Below, piece after piece: positions 1 to 10,865 of a DNA stretch of 28,586 nucleotides (position 1 is its first letter; each line of letters starts with the position of its first letter). The notes beneath the pieces are model-generated. The model had not been told where the DNA came from, did not search any database, and was given only the letters and a program-made list of their open reading frames with translations. A program made the translations under genes and the position numbers. Source of the stretch: Lojkania enalia (Eukaryota > Ascomycota > Dothideomycetes > Pleosporales); assembly GCA_010094045.1 (NCBI GenBank), contig ML986909.1, forward strand, positions 1 to 28,586, given 5' to 3'.

Positions 1-59
1 AGGAGGAGAGGATTAGGGAGGTATTTAATAGCCTACTATTAGACCCTCTAGATTATATA

Positions 60-3000
60 GAAGAGTAATTTTAGGCCTATACTTTAGTTTTTAAATCTAC
101 TACTTAACTCTTATATATTATTATCTACTAGATAATCTATATTCTCTATACTATTTTTATATACCTTAATCTATTTAGTTAAAGTTTTTAGGAGTTCTAG
201 CTAATTTAAATACTTATTATAAAAAGTTTTTAGCTTATAAGATAAACCTATAAAATTTAAAACTTTATATTTAACTAGATTAAAATTATATCTTACCTAT
301 TTTATATAGTATTTAAGAGTCTTATAATATAGTTTACTAGCTAGTATTTCCGTAACCTCCTACTCTTCTACCCTCTTAATAGTAATAGCGGGTAGTTTTA
401 AAGCTTTTTACTCTAGTAGAAAGTTCTAGAGGTTCTTATATAGCAGGTTTAGTACGAAGATATTATATATTCTTAACTTTAGGGGTAGCTGTAGATAGTA
501 TAAGTTTCTAACCTATTCTAGTATTTTAAAAGAGCCCTTCTATTAATTAGATAGCTTTTAGCTTAATCTCTAAACTATGAGATTCTTAGTATTTAAGTAG
601 ACTATATTACTAATCTACTAATTAATCGGTTACTAGTAATAGTTAATAATAGATTATATACAATTCTAAACCTTCTTAATATTAGCCTTTATAGTTTCCT
701 AGGCTATATATATAAGTTACTAGAGCTAAAACGTTTTTACAATTTAATTTATCTGTTATAATAATAGAATTAATAGAATATTTCTAATTCTAACTCTAAT
801 AGAGCTTAAATCTATATAGAATCTAATATAGGGATATTCTAATAGTTATATAAGGTAGAGTTACGTATACTCAATTAATTATAAGTAATAGAAAACTCTA
901 GTTATTTTAGTAGAAGGATATAAAAAAGTACAGTCTCTAATTAATATACTTATTTATAATCTCTATCTATTTATTAGTCTCTTTATAATAAGTAGTAGAT
1001 AGTTTAATTTTTACGCCTAAAATATAATAGAATTTAGACTAGAAACTAGATATAAACTAAGGTCTTTAGTCTAAAATAATAGTTTCGGGCGTATAGCTAA
1101 AGTAGTATACCTATTAAATAAATAATTCAGCTATTTCTCTTATATTAATTATATAATAGTAGAGGATAGATACTATTTATTTAGATAGGCAATTAATTAC
1201 TATTATAATCTAATTATATCTAGACTTATCTATAGAGAAATTCTTAAAGTTAATATATAGGTACTATATTAGTTAATTTAGTATAGAAAGTAAGTAGATA
1301 AAACTTAGGGTTTAAATTTATATTAGATAAACTTTATAGTATAAGATATAATTCTATATATATTATTTATAAATAGCCTCTATACCCTTCTAGTAGTACT
1401 TCTAAGATAGTAACTAATAGGTTTTAGTAGTACTTAGGTATATAGAGGATACTTAATTATAAGCCTCTTATATAAGTTATATATAAAGGCCTAAATCTAA
1501 TAGAATATATAAATAATTATTATAGAGGAGTAGTCTATTCTCTATCTAATACTTATAGAATAAAAAGATATATTCTTATATAAAAGAGGCTCGGTTTTCT
1601 TATAGTAATATATTAATTAACTCTAGAGAGTCTAATAATATAACCTACTTCTAACCTTTAATAACGTTTAATATAGCTACTTAAGTTATTATTTAAATAA
1701 TATAGAACTAGACTAATTTAGTATTAATTTAGAGGTAAAGTTAATATAGTCTAAATAGAACTTTTAACTAGTTATTAGTTTAAACTACTTTTAAGTTTTC
1801 TATATCTTATTTATAATAACTAAGGATATCTACTCTAATATTATTTTTACCTAGAGTATACTTAATTTAGAACTAATACTAAGCTAATTTCTTAGTCTAA
1901 TAAACTTAATAAATATTAAGTACCTTTATAGTTATAAAATATTTAAGTAAGTAATAATTAGTATATACTAGAGTTCTAGTAACTACTAAAGTAAATTCTA
2001 CCCTCTATTATTTAAACGTAGTAATAATTGTAAATAGTTTCTTATTATAAATCTCCTAGTTTAATTTTAAACCGGATAGAACCTTACTATAAAATACTAT
2101 AGGGTACTATTTTCCGTTAGAATATTTCTATAATAGTATTCTTATAACTACTCTATTAGAGGTATTAGTTTCTATTTTTATTTCTAACGTAGGGTTAAAG
2201 TAGTAGAAAGTAGATATACTTAATAGGGCTAACTTTAATTTCTTAAAGATAATATTATATTCTAAAGTCTATATAAAAGAAGTTATAAAGCTTTATAATA
2301 TAATAATTAGCTTTATAACACGCGAGAATTCTAGTATAAACTATTAGTAGAATTTAGTAAAACCTAAGAAGGATTTTACACCTATTATAGTAGTAGGTAG
2401 CTACTAGTTATATAGTACTTCTACCTTCTCTAAATTAACCTTAAGGCCTTTATTTAAGAGGATATAGCTAAAATATTTAGTTTAGGTAATATAGAATTTA
2501 CTCTTCTTAATATTAACTTATAACCCTACTTAATATAATCTTTTAAGAACTTTCTTAATATAGATAGTATATATTATCTTATCTTTAGAGTAGATAAGGA
2601 TATTATCTAAATAAGTAATATAGAAGTTATCTAGGTAGTTAATTAGTATATTATTTATATAGTACTAGTAAGTTACTAGACTATTATATAATTTAAAAAG
2701 TAGAACTTTATACTTATAAGTTCTATATTAAGTCTAAAAGGTAGTATATTCTTTAGAATTAAAGTCTATTCTAATCTTATTAAAGGCTATATAAATATTA
2801 AATTTAGTAAAAATTGCTATTTTAGTAGATCTAGATAAAAATTTATCTATATATAATATTAGATATATATTCTTATAGGTAAAAGTATTAAGTTTATAAT
2901 AATCTATATAAATATATAGATTACTATTAAGTTTATAAATATAAAAGATTAGAAATATAAAAGAGCTCTAACTCTATTTAATATACCTATACTATAGATT

Positions 3001-3600
3001 ATCTATAATATACTTTTTAGTTACCTCTAGCTCTTTAATATTCTACTTATATAACGGGCTGTAACTATTAAGAAGAGGTTCTATAAAAATAATCTTATAA
3101 TTATAAGAGCAGTATTCTAATAATTAATAAGCTATAGTTTTACTAAATATATTCTAATACTTATAGTATTTAGATAGTAATTAGAGATTTACTAGTACTT
3201 TATTTTTAACCTTATCTTCTAACTCTAGAGCTTACTTATCTTTAATAAGCCGCTCAATTTCATATAGAAACGTAGAGAAAAACTCGTTCTCTTTCCTCTT
3301 TATATTAAAGTAGAAAGTATTAGCTAAGATAAGAGTAATAATAGGAGAATAAATTTTCTTTAGATTAGATTTAGACTTTATTATATATAGGCGTAGAAGA
3401 ACTTTAAACTTATTTAGACTATAGATTATAAAAGACTAATATAGTTTTAGTAGTTTTAGTAGACCTTTAATATAATAGATAGTCGGACTATAAGACTACT
3501 AATACTAGTTCTTTTTCTATAGAACGTTGTGTTATTAGATATCTAACTCTACCTTCTTATTATATACTAGCTAAGTTAATTATATAAGAAGAGGAGATAA
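60..3600 (-). pseudogene. gypsy pol pseudogene (RT-RNase H-integrase-chromodomain)
   Basis: The minus strand reads as a gypsy Pol polyprotein despite many stops. The RT (about 3070-2240) has an FTKFN block where FTKFD is expected, then the catalytic box as YLDN at 2602-2613 (YLDD expected, second Asp lost). RNase H follows with an ETNTSNR block near 2150-2180 (ETDAS expected). The integrase core lies about 1560-880; its second catalytic Asp is in a D-x-R-P-x-F block with the GAC codon at 1069-1071. The C-terminus (about 330-60) reads YYIKW-like, then KVLNFIGL, as in fungal chromoviral gypsy elements. The protein once polymerised, trimmed and integrated element cDNA. Start and end are approximate, and I did not locate the protease with confidence. 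Confidence 0.85.
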
Positions 3601-4129
3601 AAAATTATAAGTAGAAGGATATTTAAAAGACTATATAATCCAATTCTTATCCATATTTAACTAGAGTTGAAAATAATATAACTATTTAATACTAATAATA
3701 TAATCTTAAATATCTAGATCTATAATAATAAATAGGTAGTTTTAAATAGTTCTCCTATTAATTTATAGGTATAAGTAGATATACTAATTAACTAGAGTTT
3801 AGATTTAGTTCTAAAAACCTTTAATAGTAATTTTAAAGAGTAAGTACTATATTAATATATATAGAATTTAAGAGAGTAATCTAGCTACTATAGAATTAAG
3901 AAATAGGAAACTTTAGATACTAGTATTAATAAGAACGTTTAGTTATATACTAATACCTTTTAAATATAGAATAGTAGAAATTTAAAAGTACTTTCCTCTA
4001 AATAAATATAATAAATTAATATTTAATAAGTTGTATTTATTTAAGCTTAAAATAGAGAGTTTTTCTAGGTATCTCTATTTCCTACTTAAGAACTATTTAG
4101 GTAGTACTCGCTTATATCTAGAAACTTTT

Positions 4130-5480
4130 CTTCCTTAATCTTCTCTTATTTAACTTCTATTTCTTATACTTTAAAAACTATATATTTATTTATAAAATAT
4201 TCTAGTTTACTATAATTATAGTAATTACTTAGAGTTATATACCTTTTAGGTATAAAAGTCTTACTAGATAGTTAAAAAGCAATTATAGTAGAATAAGGTA
4301 TTAATATTAGGGTAGATTAGAGTAGTATTAGATTATAGGTTACTTTAGATAAACTCTTAAAAACCTTTTAATACTAATCTAAATTTATTTTAGTTATAAC
4401 TTATAGGCTAGTAGTTTATTCTAAAAGGTTAGAAATACTTCTTCTTTCTATATTATAGGCTATTAAGTAGGCAACTATAGTATTAAAGGAGCTTTTCTAT
4501 ATAAGCTTAAAGCTAAAGTTTAGTATCCTTAAGCTAAGGAGAATCTTATCCTATAAATAGAAGAACTACTTAGATTAGGATACAAATCTTCTAATAGTTA
4601 TACTAATAAAGTAAGCTTTAAAAGTTAGGAATACTTCTCCCTTATTTATTCTTAGGACCTAAAACGTCTATTATATCTCTATCTCTTTATTATCTATAAT
4701 AAAATACGATTGTAGAAGTAAAATTATTTCTTTAGTATTCTTAAACTAATACTAGTTTAATTTAGCTAGATATTTTAGTTCTAGATACCCTTTTATAGTA
4801 TTAGAGGTATATCTCTATACTAATACTATATATATATACTCTATTAGATAGTAATTTATATTAATCTTAAGTTAGTTTAAGATTAAAACTTACTATTATT
4901 TAAATATAGGTTTACTACTATCTATAAAGCTTTTAATCTTAGGCGTATATTTAGTAAGGTAGACTTAAAAGGGCTTAGAGGTAGCTAAAAAATTTCTTAC
5001 TAGAGGAGTTGTAAAAGTTTCTTAGTATATTATTAGTTCTAATTTAGTAGTTTATAAAGGTTAATTAGAACTAATAGTTCTCTATTATATTAAGTATATA
5101 ATCTTCTCTTATAAAATAGCGATTTATTTCTTAAGAGTTAATTTACTCTAATTTTCTTCTAAATTAAATAGGTTCTTTATTATAGGCCTTATAGAGAAGA
5201 GTCTACCTATTATAGAGCCCTCTATAAGAGGTAATAGTTATTCTATATACGTAGATAGAAGTTTACTCTTATTATAACTTATATATATATTAGTTCTAGT
5301 ATAAGAATTAGAAGGTAAATTATAGTTAGATATTAGCAGTTACCTCTAATTCTAATAGGTTATTAGTAGTTTTTAAGTTTCTACCTAGATATACTCTACG
5401 CGGCTTTTCTAAAGGCAATTCTAATTATAGAGGATAGAAAGTTCTAAACCTAAAGGTTTTAATTAATAGAAGGTTTTTAA
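4130..5480 (-). pseudogene. gypsy gag pseudogene with CCHC zinc knuckle
   Basis: Upstream of pol on the minus strand, a degraded gag-like reading can be followed for roughly 450 codons. Its C-terminal end carries a retroviral-type zinc knuckle at 4182-4223. The frame reads Y-YN-Y-SKLE-Y-FINK-Y, which fits C-x2-C-x4-H-x4-C exactly if each Tyr is a RIPped Cys or His (TGY to TAY, CAY to TAY). Just N-terminal is a Pro/Ser/Thr-rich stretch. In the family, Gag forms the virus-like particle and the knuckle binds element RNA. The N-terminus is not defined. Identification rests on the knuckle and its place upstream of RT; the rest of the frame has no motif I recognise. Confidence 0.7.
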
Positions 5481-5930
5481 GATCCTATTTAAGTAACTAA
5501 ATAATTTAATATAATAGTATATAAGTATTATAACTTAAACTAAATCGGATATATTTTAGATTTAAATATAGTTAAATAAACAATTAATACGATATTATTA
5601 AAGAGGCTATTATTAGTAGTATTAAATTCTTCTATATAATATAATAGTATAGGTAAAATAATAGGTCTAAATACGGTACGAATCTACTTAAAGGTATATA
5701 AAAGTATATAGGGGATTAGGAACCTAGAAATTCTATTAATACTTATAAACCTTATATAAAAGGATATAAAAGAACTACTAAACTACTTATAAGGGAGTAT
5801 ATAATTATATATAGAAGGAAAAAGGGGTAGAACTAGGGGTAGAATAAGATAAGTAAAAAGTTTTAGGATAAGGTTATATATAAAGCTTTTTATAGAACAA
5901 TTTCTTTATATTATTATACTATTATCTTCT
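5481..5930. other. Leader of gypsy copy A and junction with copy B
   Basis: There is no readable gene here. It should hold the 5' untranslated leader, and perhaps the 5' LTR, of the minus-strand gypsy element. However, I found no second copy of it elsewhere in the window that would prove an LTR, and no primer-binding site survives. A purine-rich stretch around 5810-5850 stands out against the TpA background. Homology between the two gypsy copies starts abruptly at about 5931. Confidence 0.45.
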
Positions 5931-8900
5931 CTTCTTATATAATTAACTTAGCTAGTATATAATAAGAAAATAAAGCTAGATATCTAGTAATATAATACTT
6001 TATAAGAAAAGAACTAGTATTAATAGTTTTATAGTCTAATTATCTATTATATTAAAAGTCTATTAAAACTACTAAAATTATATTAGTCTTCTATAGTTTA
6101 TAGTTTAAATAAGTTTAGAACTCTTATACGTCTATATATAATAAAGTTTAAATCTAATCTAAAGAAAGTCTATTCTTCTATTATTACTCTTATTTTAGCT
6201 AATACTTTTTACTTTAATATAAAGAGGAAAGAGAACAAATTTTTCTCTATATCTCTATATAAAATTAAGCGGCTGATTAAAGATAAGTAAGTTCTAGAGC
6301 TAGAAGATAAGGCTAAAAATAAAATACTAGTAAATCTCTAATTACTATCTAAATATTATAGATATTAGAATATATTTAGTAAAACTATAGCTTATTAATT
6401 ACTAGAATACTACTCTTATAATTATAAGATTATTCTTATAGAACCTCTTTTTAATAGTTATAGCCTATTATATAAGTAGAATATTAAGAAGCTAAAAGTA
6501 ATTAAGAAATATATTATAGATAATCTATAGTATAGATATATTAAGTAGAGTTAGAGCTTTTTTATATTTCTAATCTTTTAGATCTATAAATTTAATAGTA
6601 ACTTATATATCTATATAAATTATTATAAACTTAATACTCTTATTTATAAGAATATATATCTAATACTATATATAGATAAACTTCTATCTAGGTTTATTAA
6701 AGTAGTAATTTTTACTAAGTTTAATATTCGTATAGCTTTTAATAAGATTAGAATAGATTCTAATTTTAAAGAATATATTACCTTTTAAACTTAATATAGA
6801 ACTTATAAATATAAAGTTCTACCTTTTAGATTATATAATAGTCTAGTAACTTACTAATACTATATAAATAATATACTAATTAACTACCTAGATAACTTCT
6901 ATATTACTTATTTAAACAATATTCTTATCTATTTAAAAGATAAGATAATATATACTATCTATATTAAGAAAGTTTTTAAGAGATTATATTAAGTAGGGTT
7001 ATAAGTTAATATTAAAAAAAGCGAATTCTATATTATTTAAACTAAATATCTTAATTATATTCTTTTAAATAAAAGCTTTAAAGTTAATCTAGAGAAGATA
7101 GAAATACTATATAACTAGTAGCTATCTACTATTATAATAGGTGTAAAATCCTTCTTAGGTTTTATTAGATTGTATTAATAGTTTATACTAGAATTCTTAT
7201 ATATTATAAAGCTAATTATTATATTATAGAGTTTTATAACCTTTTTTATATAGACTTTAAAATATAATATTACCTTTAAGAAATTAAAGTTAGCTCTATT
7301 AAGTATATCTATACTCTACTACTTTAACCCTATATTAGAAATAAAAATAGAAACTAATACTTCTAATAGAGTAGTTATAAAAGTATTATTATAGAAATAT
7401 TCTAATAGAAAATAGTATTCTATAATATTTTATAGTAAAGTTCTCTCTAGTTTAGAACTAAACTAAGAAATTTATAATAAGAAACTATTCGCAATTATTA
7501 TTATATTTAAATAATAGAGGGTAAAACTTACTTTAATAGTTACTAAAACTCTAATATATACTAATTATTACTTATTTAAATATTTTATAACTATAAAGAT
7601 ACTTAATACTTATTAAATTTATTAGACTAAAAAATTAGTTTAGTATTAGTTCTAAATTAAATATACTCTAGATAAGAATAATATTAGAGTAGATATCTTT
7701 AGTTATTATAAATAAGATATAGAAAACTTAAAAGTAGCTTAAATTAATAACTAGTTAAGAGTTCTATTTAAACTATATTAACTTTACCTCTAAATTAATA
7801 TTAAATTAGTCTAGTTCTATATTACTTAAATAATAACTTAAGTAGCTATACTAAATATTATTAAAGGCTAGAAGTAGATTATATTATTAAACTTTCTAAA
7901 GTTAATCGACGTATTATTATAAGAAAACTAAACCTCCTTTATATAGAAATATACCCTTTTACCCTATAAGTATTAGATAGAGAATAGACTACTTCTCTAT
8001 AATAATTATTTATATATTCTATTAGATTTAAACCTTTATATATAATTTATATAAGAGGTTTATAACTAAATATCCTCTATATACCTAAATACTACTAAAA
8101 CCTATTAGTTACTATCTTAGAAGTATTATTAGAAGAGTATAAAAGCTATTTATAAACGATATATATAGAATTATATTCTATATTATAAAGCTTATCTAAT
8201 ATAAACCTAAACCCTAAGTCTTATCTATTTACTTCTTATACTAAATTAACTAATATAGTACCTATATATTAACTTTAAGAATTTTTCTATAGATAAATTT
8301 AGATATAATTAGATTATTATAATAATTAATTACCTATCTAAATAAGTAGTATCTATTTTCTACTATTATATAATTAATATATAGAAAATAGCTAAATTAT
8401 TTATTTAATAGATATACTATTTTAATTATATACTTAAAACTATTATTTTAGATTAAAAACTTTAGTTTATATCTAGTTTCTAATTTAAATTCTATTATAT
8501 TTTAAACGTAAAAATTAAACTATCTACTATTTATTATAAAGAGATTAATAAATAGATAGAAATTATAAATAAGTATATTAATTAAAGACTATACTCTTTT
8601 ATATTCTTTTACTAGAATAACTAGAGTTTTCTATTACCTATAATTAACTAAATATAAGTAACTCTACTCTATATAACTATTAAAATATTCTTATATTAGA
8701 TTCTATATAAATTTAAACTCTATTAAAGTTAAAATTAAAAATTTTCTATTAATCCTATTATTATAATAGATAAATTAAATTATAAAAATATCTTAGCTCT
8801 AGTAACTTATATATATATAGCCTAAGAAACTATAAAAGCTAATATTAAAAAGGGTTAAAATTATATATAATCTATTATTAACTATTATTAGTAACTAATT

Positions 8901-9240
8901 AATTAGTAGATTAGTAATATAATCTACCTAAATACTAAAAACTTTATAGTTTAAAAACTAAGCTAAAAGTTATCTAATTAATAAGAGAGTTTTTTTAAAG
9001 TACTAGAATAGGTTAGAAATTTATACTATTTATAGCTATCTTTAGAATTAAAAATATATAATATTTTTATATTAAACCTATTATATAAAAACCTCTAAAA
9101 TTTTCTATTAGAGTAAAAAGCTCTAAAATTACCTACTATTACTATTAAAGAGGTAGAAAAGTAGGAGGTTAAAGAAATACTAGCTAGTAAACTATATTAT
9201 AAAACTCTTAAATACTATATAAAATAGGTAGAATATAATT
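5931..9240 (+). mobile_element. Ty3/gypsy retrotransposon, copy B, 5'-truncated
   Basis: This is the same family as the minus-strand copy at the left. It starts abruptly inside the protease/RT spacer region, so gag and the 5' end are missing. It can be followed to the chromodomain-like region near 9240, where similarity to copy A stops. No LTR was recognised. It looks more heavily mutated than copy A: the catalytic box reads YLNN instead of YLDN. Confidence 0.82.
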
Positions 9241-9290
9241 AGAGTTCTTTTAATATATAAATATAGAGGATATAGATTAGTTTATAATTA
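5931..9290 (+). pseudogene. gypsy pol pseudogene (RT-RNase H-integrase)
   Basis: The plus-strand frame shows a clear Ty3/gypsy Pol. An FTKFNIRIAF block at 6711-6740 is RT motif A with its Asp turned to Asn. YLNNILIY at 6909-6932 is the catalytic YLDD box. A VKSFLGF block near 7145-7165 is typical of the region before RNase H. An IETNTSNR block near 7350 is the RNase H start, and the integrase Asp (GAT 8451-8453) sits in a D-x-x-x-x-F block. The chromodomain-like end reads YYIK around 9210. Stops occur throughout. Both RT catalytic Asp positions that can be read have been hit by G-to-A change, so the enzyme would be dead even if read through. Confidence 0.85.
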
Positions 9291-9491
9291 ATAGTATATA
9301 CTATAAATTATATAGTATATATTACTTAATAAGTTTAAAGGGCTAAAATAGCTTAGAATAGGTTATATAAATAAAAGTAAAGGAGTATTAAAGGGAAGTA
9401 AAAGAATATAATAAATATCTAAAGGGCTCTAAAATTAGAGTTATTTAACTAGATAGAATTAGATAGATATATAAGTTATATAGTATAACTC
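9241..9491. other. Unassigned AT-rich segment between gypsy copy B and helicase element
   Basis: No gene is visible. Beyond 9240 the sequence no longer matches the end of gypsy copy A. It may be the diverged 3' end or LTR of copy B, or old target DNA. A purine-rich stretch lies at about 9356-9400. I cannot assign it. Confidence 0.4.
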
Positions 9492-9780
9492 TATCTAATA
9501 TAAACTAATAAATTAGGCCTAATTCTTAATAGACTAGGTATAGTACTATAGTACTATACCTAAAATAGGTTGTTAAAAGGGGGTAATTTATCTAACTATT
9601 ACCCCTCTAATTTATTTATAACTATTACTTTAACTATAATACTTTATATATAAAAACTATTTAGTAGAACTTATTTATTCTACTTATAATACTATATTAT
9701 CGCACCTGTACTAATATAGAGTTATAATAAGGTTAGAAGGATATAATTCTACTAGAATATATAGACGCTCGAACTAAAAG
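9492..9780 (+). promoter_or_regulatory. Dyad-rich head of helicase element, copy 1
   Basis: This non-coding head is shared with 23433-23647 and 23648-23935. It contains a 14-bp perfect palindrome AATTAGGCCTAATT at 9511-9524. A perfect 24-bp palindrome follows at 9537-9560 (half-site GGTATAGTACTA). Next is a stem of G-run/TTACCCC type around 9575-9606. A TATATATAA box at 9645-9653 is kept in all three heads and could be the core promoter of the helicase gene. The dyads could be binding sites, recombination sites or hairpins. Function is inferred only from conservation and symmetry. Confidence 0.5.
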
Positions 9781-10744
9781 TATAATACTATATTTATAAT
9801 AGAAAGACCTATATATAAGTAAGTAGAATAGTACTATTACTAGAGGATATTAAGAACTATCTCTACTATCTACCTAAGTACTATATTCTAATATATAAGG
9901 AATATATAACTACTATATTAAATATTAATATATATTTATAGTACTATTATAGTATAATAATAGAGTAGAGGAGGGTAATTATTAAGTATATTTGTTAGTA
10001 ATTAATTAGACTAGTAAAGAATATCTAGCTACTTATACTATTTAGATAACTAATACTAGAATTAGAAAAGCTACTAAATAGGTTCTAGTATAAGTAATCT
10101 AGATACTATATTACTACTAATATTAATATACTATATATATATCTAAAGAAGAAATATAAGTAAGTATAAATAGGCGATAAAAGTAGACTCTATTAGAAGG
10201 TTAAAGTATAGATGTTTTTTCGGGCTAGCAGGCTATAGTAATATTTTATTATTAATATAAACAGCTATAACTATAAGCTAGCTATTCTTTATATAAAGGC
10301 TAATATTATATATAATTAGTTAGCTAGGTTTAAACTTATAAAATAGAGGGAAGAAGAAAAAATATAGGTTATAAATATAGAGGTAGTAAAGACTAATAAA
10401 ACTAAATAGTTTAAGTAGATAGAGTAGCTAAAGTATCTAATAAAGCAGAATTAAGTACATCTCGTATATTAGATCTAGCTACTTAACTAAGACGAGGTAA
10501 AACTTTAGTAGGTAGTAAAGTTAGTTAAACTATTAGTTAAGTAGAGTATTAGAAGGTTATTATTACTTATATAAGAGATAAGATAGTAGCTTAAAAGCGC
10601 TTAGTAATATAAGGTAGATAAGTATCTACTTACTTAACTATAGAACCCTAAGAGTTAGGCGGTATATACTAGCTATATTATTAAGTTTATCTACTACTTT
10701 TTCTATATTATTACTAATAAAGAAACTTAAACTATATAGTTTAG

Positions 10745-10865
10745 CTGTAGTAGTAATAGTAATAATAGTAATAATAATAGTATAGTATTAGATAATAGCA
10801 TAAATTCTAGGTCTAGTAGAGCTAGAAGTAGTACTAATAGTAATAATAATAGCAATAGTAGCCTC
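10745..10865 (+). repeat. Ser/Asn codon-repeat linker, copy 1
   Basis: Runs of AGT/AAT trinucleotides, in frame with the surrounding protein, read as Ser-Asn-Asn-Ser tracts. They form a low-complexity linker between the zinc-finger region and the recombinase-like domain. The matching tract in copy 2 lies at about 24903-25020. Confidence 0.7.

Larger units (their letters stand above)
1..5905 (-). mobile_element. Ty3/gypsy retrotransposon, copy A (RIPped)
   Basis: Read on the minus strand, the order is gag with CCHC knuckle, then RT, RNase H, integrase and a chromodomain-like C-terminus, which is the Ty3/gypsy (Metaviridae) order. It runs from about 5900 down to the window edge, so the 3' end may lie outside. 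I could not find a pair of LTRs; the right-hand limit is set only by the start of the oppositely oriented copy near 5931. Gag and pol are both saturated with stops. The same family recurs at 5931-9240 on the plus strand. Confidence 0.85.
1..9240. repeat. Large inverted repeat formed by two gypsy copies
   Basis: The segment 5931-9240 on the plus strand matches the reverse complement of about 3600-300, so the arms are about 3.3 kb and the spacer is the gag and leader of copy A (about 2.3 kb). Matching landmarks include the YLDN box at 2602-2613 (minus) against YLNN at 6909-6920 (plus), and the integrase Asp at 1069-1071 against 8451-8453. The arms differ at many RIP-type positions, so this is not a recent duplication. 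Confidence 0.8.

Noticed and set aside
10745..10865. Microsatellite or CRISPR-like array from AGTAATAAT repeats
   Set aside because: The repeats are short trinucleotides in frame with the protein and occur at the same place in both full copies. There are no spacers, so this is a coding linker.
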